Shown: one piece after another, positions 17,201 to 21,055 of the stretch
Numbering within the stretch: position 1 is the stretch's first letter
Layout of the letters: each line of letters starts with the position of its first letter
Source of the DNA: an uncultured Lachnospiraceae bacterium
GTDB taxonomy: Bacteria > Bacillota_A > Clostridia > Lachnospirales > Lachnospiraceae
Direction of reading: 5' to 3'
Assembly: GCA_910585855.1 (NCBI GenBank)
Contig: CAJUGZ010000033.1
Coordinates: 1 to 21,055, forward strand
DNA length: 21,055 nucleotides
Made by a program: the position numbers and the translations under genes
Notes under the pieces: model-generated
Databases searched by the model: none
Told to the model about the DNA's origin: nothing
Seen by the model: the letters and a program-made list of their open reading frames with translations, nothing else

Positions 17201-18411
17201 TGCTCCAATACAGCATCTGTCATAGTCACATTTAGCTTTGACAAATATACTGTCCCTGTAAATTTTAATATAATGGTCTGAATTTCTACATCCGAAAGTG
17301 CCACAGTTTTATAATTTCCCTTTACTGTATCAGAAACCTCTTTTGTTGAAAGATAGCTATTTGCTGAAGTAACCGTATAACCCTTTCCTTGATAAGATAT
17401 TTCCAAATCAATAATCGCTGCACTTTTCGCTGCAATAATAATCTCGCTTCCATTCCCCAGCATAATACCATACTGTGAAGAATGCCACTTTACGTCACCA
17501 CCCAAAATTACATTTCCATTTGCCAAAGCTTTATCTGATTCTTTTAAAACATCCCCTTGATTTGCATAACCGGAATCAGGTGAAAAACAGCTTTGATTTT
17601 TATCTTCCACTGTATCATAGCCTGTAAACTGAAGTGCTATATTCTCTGCATTGTCGGCAGGATCATCCTCTTCATTAGAAGAATCCATTTTTTCCTTCAC
17701 AGATATATACCATATATAAATTCCACTACTTACTGAGCCAATATAATATTCCCGTGTAGCAGATAATTTTTCTGCTGTTAAAGAAAAGGAAATCTCTGTT
17801 AAATCTGTTGTTTCCATCACTCCAGTAGTCTTATCCACTACATTTCCGTCTTTGTCCCACAATCCAACGATTCTTCCAGTTGTTCCTGTAGAAGCAACAA
17901 CAGTAACCTCTGCCTCTGTCGCCTGATCAGATATCTGAAAATGAACCGATGCATGGGTTTTAGAAGCACTTCCCTGTGTATTAATTCTTTTTGTAAACGA
18001 AAGTGCCGTTCCATCTTTCAAAGTAATACTTTTTGAACTACTATCAACACCAGCATTTTTCCCTGCTGTTATCACATAGGCAAATTTATTATCTGTACCG
18101 CACTCTACCCGTAAATCTTCTGTCTTTTCACCTTTAGGATCTATCAAATCCATATCACTTGCATTTAAAGTATAAATTAGCTCTGTACTTCTCAATTCAT
18201 TATTTTGAAGCGCATACACAGCCGTCCCACTGGCAGCCTTACTTTCAGCCACACCATCAATGATCGAACCCGAATCAGCCAATGCTAATGCCCCCCCGAA
18301 ATTACCTAAAGGCAATCCAGAGAAAATCATCGCCAATGCCAATATCCAAGCCAACCAACCCTTTACTACCTTTGGAATTGTACCCTTCCAACAAATCCCT
18401 TTTAAATCCAT
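11230..18411 (-). CDS. Secreted, wall-bound pectin methylesterase (CE8) / pectate lyase (PL1) fusion, paralogue 2
   Basis: 2393 residues. Order: signal peptide (about 1-45, AWILALAMIFSG); beta-rich modules; two Ig-like repeats; one module of the HG...C-x-Y type (about 609-745); carboxypeptidase-regulatory-like Ig folds (about 960-1210); a CE8 domain (about 1222-1578); a PL1 domain (about 1735-2083); a short acidic linker; and choline-binding-type wall repeats (about 2219-2390). CE8 residues: QDTLF (Asp1412), DYIFG (Asp1432) and FGRPWD (Arg1497); the QAVAL Gln is again not seen (ERAAAI). PL1: WIDHCTF (from Trp1873) and RMPRLRYG (Arg1985, 1988, 1990). The PL1 and wall-binding parts are close to paralogue 1, while the N-terminal half and CE8 are much more diverged, suggesting a different pectin target. 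Start: the ATG at 18411 is 7 bases after AAAAGGAGG, exactly as in paralogue 1; the GTG at 18417 is too close. The stop is TAG. Confidence 0.95.
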   Translation of the reverse strand: MDLKGICWKGTIPKVVKGWLAWILALAMIFSGLPLGNFGGALALADSGSIIDGVAESKAASGTAVYALQNNELRSTELIYTLNASDMDLIDPKGEKTEDLRVECGTDNKFAYVITAGKNAGVDSSSKSITLKDGTALSFTKRINTQGSASKTHASVHFQISDQATEAEVTVVASTGTTGRIVGLWDKDGNVVDKTTGVMETTDLTEISFSLTAEKLSATREYYIGSVSSGIYIWYISVKEKMDSSNEEDDPADNAENIALQFTGYDTVEDKNQSCFSPDSGYANQGDVLKESDKALANGNVILGGDVKWHSSQYGIMLGNGSEIIIAAKSAAIIDLEISYQGKGYTVTSANSYLSTKEVSDTVKGNYKTVALSDVEIQTIILKFTGTVYLSKLNVTMTDAVLEQAAELDGVVSEYSADGSSIEAVLPETAAITVSAGSEKAELEAEIAWEKDTSAWEGFDTVTAETGGVVTVPGKLVLPYGITAKDEASTQVSIQVTVAGKSSVIVTGVGELQTEAEFANGVSAAEIAAALPKSVSLQLKDSQESEEALIQWEDSSLWNYTEDSLKEQVFLIKGVIEINDYLLAEGVSNEVFFTVTVKKTEETFYPEAGETNTYNFAEGEVVPKTNDKNSPISDIWSEDLFVHILSENKLYWHDTTHGLAVYDKDQFEVNVAGDAMITFTGCAYGKEATIVPTLSTGAITSENGQIFSGFGDGNDGKDVIFSYTGDATTIVFTVATAGETYLHKLTVKNEEKLENPDDKRIRVWDLTGIEESDTTLYNNQITMDTLKGIETLGTDGKFTAAGDVAFGSMALTVVANDRMYVVGLPNSYSGSKETVYSDGYKSNGYYYANGTGGNSRRCITISHINAGDKIVVYGGLSQNGPDEMHFVYLADPTLQDDAVSVTTGNYEVQTFLAEQTGTYRIYFTASSGKPVFSRVMHIPAVLVEGTIDTKTNQCEIGSSYTVQFTNNETGMVTKAVVASDGSYRVKLAPGYHYTAVLSGAYGYGFTLDSNKIAVSEDEILSGKADVKLVVEKKELVNVSGTIKGFASDYSRVSDLKVMLMPTESSMYDSISLTEHLQNLAYSVDVEKGVEYHVEISGVNDYIVADGGIFTANEDSTQDITVSAKPVYAVEGNYIDRDKNSFTASGITKLIFTNLEDEYVYEAEAAESGYRLSLRNGSYSIEAVGSTYQTGTHVVVEGETVKKDLMFHYQKPVVPIPSGVTDIYVGYEEKDCNYKNLTDAVAALNEAAPDSEEKRITVHIAPGEYREQLKITASYITFKNEEPDKGEVRITGYYGIGHEYYSLNADGFYDIERAYDKFDKITCTKSWGSTVYLSGGYFRAERIHFENSFNKYVTEEEIEDGAGLPNGELRTLQTDVTTKANTERAAAIVIGGSSGDNCDFCEFYKCSFSSSQDTLFVRRHAYFRDCFIEGNTDYIFGEAGITCVFDGCELSFAGYGGTASAAYITANRSEGNALGSIFRNCVITNKEGLSHTASYFGRPWDAKSRVTFFNTKVQDAETMIDAGWYNMSGNLPENANYAEWNTVSLDGAVLDTSGRVAGTVKDAAFAEAMQIEDFFEGWQPYYYYTYEPLTKESSTVEFTSAPVLSSTGDLEQVQIGDKLDVTYSIGENQSYDTSVIQWVRVHADGTKEVIRGYSALQAEHTYTITELDQDCTIQAVVKPETISGYQGTEGVASVTVGVVTSDKGLRKYEQEGYASAYSENGVTGGGIQTEDAETYYQTATAEEFLKALQAAKSSGKPSVIELVADIELGSKEIPNFANYSSIIKAYGAQPLTHPTLLQTGVSTLSFADMKDVTIFSLNGSSIKHANITMKNAKNIIIRNIKFDELWEWDEATNGDYDRNDWDYMTIDQGCDGIWIDHCTFFKAYDGVIDVKNPSPTANITISWCEFLPGSEENVFFDAMMNELAANAENYPNYQHMLEEGMTAEQIYLYAYGQKKTHLFGQSDDAVNAAGIQVTLANNYYKNSMDRMPRLRYGYTHVYNCIMDAQDLLTAKEGIANSEIAKKIVSNGASSTCGAQVLLENCFISGIQNVLNSGNGASAPGYINAVNSVYLMNGKAAVLEPKNNSTNEDQRVLITDESVFKSNLPYSGYILYRAEKLGSLVQPYAGAGKLNLTAVQWEKNHYNDDTMPDTGETDQPVKPTPDDSNDLDSEEDVQENAFLTSREESLAVGALGTSSIKEVAENGSGKLVVSTANEVVFVEKNGTLSKDKWQQVEGSWYFFGMDSKAVSGWLEKDGKWYHLNETNKKMETGWLKTADNKWYLLDGKNGDMKTGWQQTANGKWYLLDGKNGDMKTGWQQTADGKWYLLDGINGDMKTGWQQTADGKWYLLDSVNGDMKTGWQMVKGIWYYLTGTGAMAEDTVTPDGYTVGKDGAWTGR
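11350..11613 (-). repeat. Four 66-bp wall-binding repeat units in pectinase 2
   Basis: Four 22-residue GW-x-x-TA-x-x-KWYLLD-x-x-NGDMK units, the equivalent of the array at 2859-3122. Units here differ more from each other (for example GINGD and SVNGD in place of GKNGD), so this array looks older or less homogenised. Confidence 0.9.
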
Positions 18412-18628
18412 TCCCACTCCTCCTTTTCTTTAAAATATACTTCTCGTTATAATTCTAAAAATACTTACTTTAACAAAAAATCTTATCTATTGAAAAATCT
18501 ACATCCTTAAAAACTGCCTCTGACTTATTTTTCTAGCCTCCCTTTCTGTTTCCAATTTTTCTTTTATTTCCAACTATTCTTTACACAATTTTTAATACGC
18601 AGAATTTTTCCTAATTCTATATTTCCAT
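18412..18628 (-). other. Long 5' leader of pectinase 2
   Basis: About 210 bases lie between the predicted start site and the ATG. It is AT-rich and shows loose similarity to the leader of pectinase 1, including an AAATTGGA then GGGAGG stretch. No known riboswitch, attenuator or leader peptide is evident. Confidence 0.4.
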
Positions 18629-18657
18629 ATTATAGCATATGTAAGTGCTTTCATCAA
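18629..18657 (-). promoter_or_regulatory. Promoter of pectinase 2
   Basis: On the - strand, TTGATG (18652-18657), a 17-base spacer and TATAAT (18629-18634): the same boxes and spacing as at pectinase 1, again overlapped by a LacI-type operator. Confidence 0.8.
18640..18653. promoter_or_regulatory. LacI/CcpA-type operator O1 of pectinase 2
   Basis: TGTAAGTGCTTTCA lies inside the promoter spacer at the same place as O1 of pectinase 1. The central CG of the cre consensus is TG here, so affinity may differ. Confidence 0.65.
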
Positions 18658-18840
18658 GAATATTATTTTCTCTTTTTGTTTATATTTTATAAAATACAAT
18701 TATTTTTATATCTATTTCTATACAATTTTTATCAATAAAAATTTTTTCTTTTTCTCCATTTATAATAAATATTTTTTATAAACAATATATTTTTTCTTAA
18801 ATTAACTTCTTATCTCCATATTTTATCATATTTTTATAAT
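18658..18840. other. Very AT-rich inter-operator region
   Basis: Runs of A and T dominate between the two operators of pectinase 2, with no gene and no clear hairpin. It is the counterpart of 10201-10384, but the two sequences are not obviously conserved; only the length is. Confidence 0.4.
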
Positions 18841-18854
18841 TGTAAGTACTTTCA
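18841..18854. promoter_or_regulatory. Distal LacI-type operator O2 of pectinase 2
   Basis: TGTAAGTACTTTCA lies 201 bp upstream of O1 and mirrors the spacing at pectinase 1 (202 bp). It also lies 18 bp upstream of the + strand promoter at 18873, so it could serve that promoter instead of, or as well as, the pectinase. Confidence 0.5.
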
Positions 18855-18872
18855 TTCCCAAATCTTCAAAAA

Positions 18873-18901
18873 TTGATGATAAAATTTCTATATGTTATAA
18901 T
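18873..18901 (+). promoter_or_regulatory. Promoter of the 51-codon ORF
   Basis: TTGATG (18873-18878), 17 bases, then TATAAT (18896-18901), 29 bases before a strong AAAAAAGGAG. This is as good as the pectinase promoters, and it points the other way. Confidence 0.65.
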
Positions 18902-18937
18902 AGATTTATCAAACTCAGACAAAAAAGGAGATATCGA

Positions 18938-19093
18938 ATTAAGCTAGGTGAAGCAATCGCTAAAACAATTTTAGATGATATGAAAGACATCAAATATCCA
19001 AATACCGACTTTTCCTATTCCAGATATAAAAACACAAATGATATTTCTTGGACGGAATTTATCAAACAACAAATTAAAAAAATCCAGCAATAA
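18938..19093 (+). CDS. Small hypothetical protein with an apparent ATT start
   Basis: The frame runs 51 codons from ATT at 18938 to TAA at 19091. AAGGAG stands 7 bases before the ATT, the usual spacing, and a good promoter lies further upstream. No ATG, GTG or TTG is suitably placed: the only in-frame ATG is residue 15. The product begins (M)KLGEAIAKTILDDMKDI and ends WTEFIKQQIKKIQQ; it is charged and probably helical at both ends, with no signal peptide or membrane segment. I do not recognise a family. Either ATT is a rare, weak start, or a former ATG has mutated and the gene is dying. It could also be the surviving piece of a larger gene. The structured repeat lies just downstream on the same strand. 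Confidence 0.45.
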   Translation: MKLGEAIAKTILDDMKDIKYPNTDFSYSRYKNTNDISWTEFIKQQIKKIQQ

Positions 19094-19156
19094 ATTAAGT
19101 AGAAGAAAAATTTTCCCCTACTCGTTAAAAATTCTTATAATAAAGATTTTAGGTTT

Positions 19157-19322
19157 CTTGAAGAGGACGCCAAAATGGGAAGGAAAGTCCACTTCAAGCC
19201 CACTTGCGCTTAGTATTTCCTCGTAGCGGACACATAAGGCACTAAAATACAGTGCCTAAGTGCCAGCGGGAAATAATGAACCTTCGCAGACCTTCCTTTT
19301 GATTTCAGCGTCCCCCTTCAAG
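19157..19322 (+). repeat. Structured intergenic repeat, copy 2 (candidate structured RNA)
   Basis: The ends pair: CTTGAAG (19157-19163) with CTTCAAG (19316-19322), and GGACGC (19165-19170) with GCGTCC (19308-19313). The next 16 bases on each side pair imperfectly with G-U wobbles. The core matches copy 1 in the opposite orientation. The apical hairpin is GGCACT-AAAATAC-AGTGCC; against copy 1, two base pairs have changed on both strands of the stem. A TATAAT at 19136-19141, shared with the fragment at 1810, could be a -10 box, but no -35 is evident. It lies between the 51-codon ORF and the 3' end of pyrC (convergent). Confidence 0.8.
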
Positions 19323-19377
19323 TTACACCAAACACTCAACAACTTTGCTAACAATCTTCCTATAAGTTCCCATATAC

Positions 19378-19419
19378 ATAAAAAACCGCTACACAAAATA
19401 TCATTCTCTGCAGCGATTT
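19378..19419 (-). terminator. Rho-independent terminator of pyrC
   Basis: On the - strand AAATCGCTGCA (19409-19419) pairs over 11 bp, with two G-U pairs, with TGTAGCGGTTT (19383-19393), followed by further T's. It lies about 30 bases past the pyrC stop. Confidence 0.75.
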
Positions 19420-19449
19420 CTTTTTCTTATTTTTTCCTCTCCCATCCAC

Positions 19450-20745
19450 TCAATCGCAATAAACGATCCTCCCCCCGCAAATTGTCCGCTTTACCTTCCC
19501 AGTCAATGTCCACCCGGTAAAAGGAGAATTACAAGATTTAGAAGCATACTCCGACACCACCCATTTTTCATCTGGTGCAAATAAAACCACATCCGCATCT
19601 GCCCCAACGGACAAAGTTCCCTTCTCTAAATGATACAGTTTTGCTGGATTTACACTCATCTTCTTAATCAACTCCACCATCGTCAACTGACCCGTCTTTA
19701 CCAAATTAGTAATTCCAAGTGCCAAAGAAGTTTCTAACCCAATAATTCCGCTTGGTGCTTCTGTCAATGGCTTTTCTTTCTCTTCTCTGCTATGAGGTGC
19801 ATGGTCGGTAGCAATAATCGAAATCGTCCCATCTTTCAACCCCTCCAAAATAGCAAGCCGATCCTGCTCTGTACGAAGCGGAGGGTTCATCTTAGCAAGC
19901 GTACCATACTTTAAAACCGCTTCCTCCGTTAAAGTAAAATGATGTGGCGTCGCCTCTGCCCATATATCTGCCCCAAGCCTTTTTGCAAAACGAACCAATT
20001 CTACCCCATATGCAGAACTAATATGCTGAATACTCACCGTTGCCCTCGTATCCAATGCAATCATACAGTCCCGTGCAATCAAGCTGTTCTCCGCAAGTGC
20101 AGGAGAACCATAGATTCCAAGCTGTTCTGACACCTCTCCATGATTAATTCCATTATTTTGTATAAAAACTGGGTCTTCCTCATGAAAACTAATCGGCATA
20201 GAAAGTTCCCTAGCTTTCTGCATCGCCCTTCTAACAAAAACCCCATCCTTTAAAGGAATCCCGTCATCCGTAAATCCAACCGCCCCAGCCGCCTTCAAAG
20301 CCGCCATATCTGTCAATTCTTTCCCTTCAAAATTTTTCGAAACAGCCGCACAAGACAGCACACAAATCCCCGTCTTTTTTCCCTTTTCCAAAACATACTG
20401 CAGCCGTTCCACCTGATCTACAACCGGCTTTGTATTTGCCATACAAATAACCGTAGTAAAACCCCCTTTTGCCGCTGCTGCAGCCCCGGTATCAATATCC
20501 TCCTTATAAGTAAATCCCGGATCTCGAAAATGCACATGCACATCAATCAACCCGGGAGCTGCACACCAGCCAAAAGCCTCCAAAACTTCCTCTCCGCTTT
20601 GTACTTCCTCTCTTTTCTTCCTTTCCTCCTCATCCAATCCCTGATAAAGATAACAATCTACAATCCTGCCATTGCGAATTAAAATATCCCCTATCCCTTC
20701 CAGCTCATTTGCCGGATCAAGAATCATTGCTCCTTTTATAAGCAT
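19450..20745 (-). CDS. pyrC: Dihydroorotase (PyrC, class I)
   Basis: 431 residues, the usual length for a class I dihydroorotase, the zinc amidohydrolase that interconverts carbamoyl-aspartate and dihydroorotate in pyrimidine synthesis in the cytosol. Visible motifs: the metal site DVHVHFRDPG (His70, His72), then TPHHFTLTEE and IATDHAPHS (about residue 311, with the catalytic Asp). A highly charged insertion (about residues 37-53, DEEERKKREEVQSGEE) precedes the first metal motif and is not typical. I chose the ATG at 20745: AGAGAGG lies before it and the family N-terminus (MLIKGAMILDP) begins there. An extension to 20964 would read through the tRNA gene. No other pyr genes are nearby. No clear promoter is seen between the tRNA and pyrC, so the two may share a transcript. 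Confidence 0.95.
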   Translation of the reverse strand: MLIKGAMILDPANELEGIGDILIRNGRIVDCYLYQGLDEEERKKREEVQSGEEVLEAFGWCAAPGLIDVHVHFRDPGFTYKEDIDTGAAAAAKGGFTTVICMANTKPVVDQVERLQYVLEKGKKTGICVLSCAAVSKNFEGKELTDMAALKAAGAVGFTDDGIPLKDGVFVRRAMQKARELSMPISFHEEDPVFIQNNGINHGEVSEQLGIYGSPALAENSLIARDCMIALDTRATVSIQHISSAYGVELVRFAKRLGADIWAEATPHHFTLTEEAVLKYGTLAKMNPPLRTEQDRLAILEGLKDGTISIIATDHAPHSREEKEKPLTEAPSGIIGLETSLALGITNLVKTGQLTMVELIKKMSVNPAKLYHLEKGTLSVGADADVVLFAPDEKWVVSEYASKSCNSPFTGWTLTGKVKRTICGGRIVYCD

Positions 20746-20840
20746 ATTTATATCCTCTCTTTCCAAAAAATAAAAGGGAAAACCAGAAAACAATCCTGAA
20801 ACCAAAAGAATAAAAACAGATAAAATAAAACAAAAAAATA

Positions 20841-20912
<72 letters not shown>

Positions 20913-20932
20913 ATGTCTTACTGACATAAAGT

Positions 20933-20961
20933 ATCATATCATAATTCAATTTATTTGTCAA
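20933..20961 (-). promoter_or_regulatory. Promoter of tRNA-Gly (and possibly pyrC)
   Basis: On the - strand, a consensus TTGACA (20956-20961), 17 bases, then TATGAT (20933-20938), about 20 bases before the tRNA 5' end. Confidence 0.8.
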
Positions 20962-21055
20962 CACTATTTTTCTAAATTTTTTCCATCATATTTCCCCCAA
21001 GGTTACAGTTCAGCCACCCCCAATGGGACGACATTTACACCGGCTACAAAATAGC

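Noticed and set aside
21003..21055. A 17-codon open stretch on the - strand running off the right edge (ends GVNVVPLGVAEL then TAA)
   Set aside because: It might be the tail of a gene beyond the window, but it is too short, and another frame is open too, so it cannot be supported.

Overview
The window looks like a chromosomal segment of an AT-rich, Gram-positive, pectin-degrading anaerobe, most likely a Lachnospiraceae member of the Lachnospira / Eubacterium eligens type. This is inferred from AT-rich intergenic DNA, strong AGGAGG ribosome binding sites, a chemoreceptor gene (suggesting motility) and very large secreted pectinases that end in choline-binding-type cell-wall repeats. No species assignment is possible from the sequence alone.

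Layout. 1-308: non-coding, possibly a decayed insertion-sequence end. 309-1787 (-): a six-TM methyl-accepting chemotaxis protein gene split by an in-frame TAG at the tip of its signalling hairpin. 1899-2522 (-): a RdgB/HAM1-type nucleotide pyrophosphatase. 2730-9980 (-): a 2416-aa secreted pectin methylesterase (CE8) + pectate lyase (PL1) fusion. 10642-10926 (-): a small DUF2442 protein. 11230-18411 (-): a second, paralogous 2393-aa CE8 + PL1 fusion. 18938-19093 (+): a 51-codon ORF with a good promoter and ribosome binding site but an ATT start. 19450-20745 (-): pyrC, dihydroorotase. 20841-20912 (-): tRNA-Gly(GCC).

How the parts work together. The two giant enzymes each combine de-esterification of pectin with cleavage of the resulting polygalacturonate, and both are held on the cell surface by C-terminal wall-binding repeats. 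Their promoters share one design: a TTGATG/TATAAT promoter with a 17-bp spacer that is occupied by a LacI/CcpA-type operator (TGTAAGCGTTTTCA and TGTAAGTGCTTTCA), plus a second similar operator 201-202 bp further upstream. This suggests joint control by sugar availability, possibly through DNA looping.

The least explained feature is a roughly 145-165-bp structured repeat. One copy lies at 10971-11115 (-) and one at 19157-19322 (+); a homologous 5' fragment lies at 1810-1880 (+). The full copies have a conserved core, but their outer stems differ in sequence while each stays self-complementary, and the inner hairpin shows two compensatory base-pair changes. That pattern points to selection on folding, as in a structured RNA or a folding-dependent mobile repeat. 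The two full copies are inverted and bracket the second pectinase gene.
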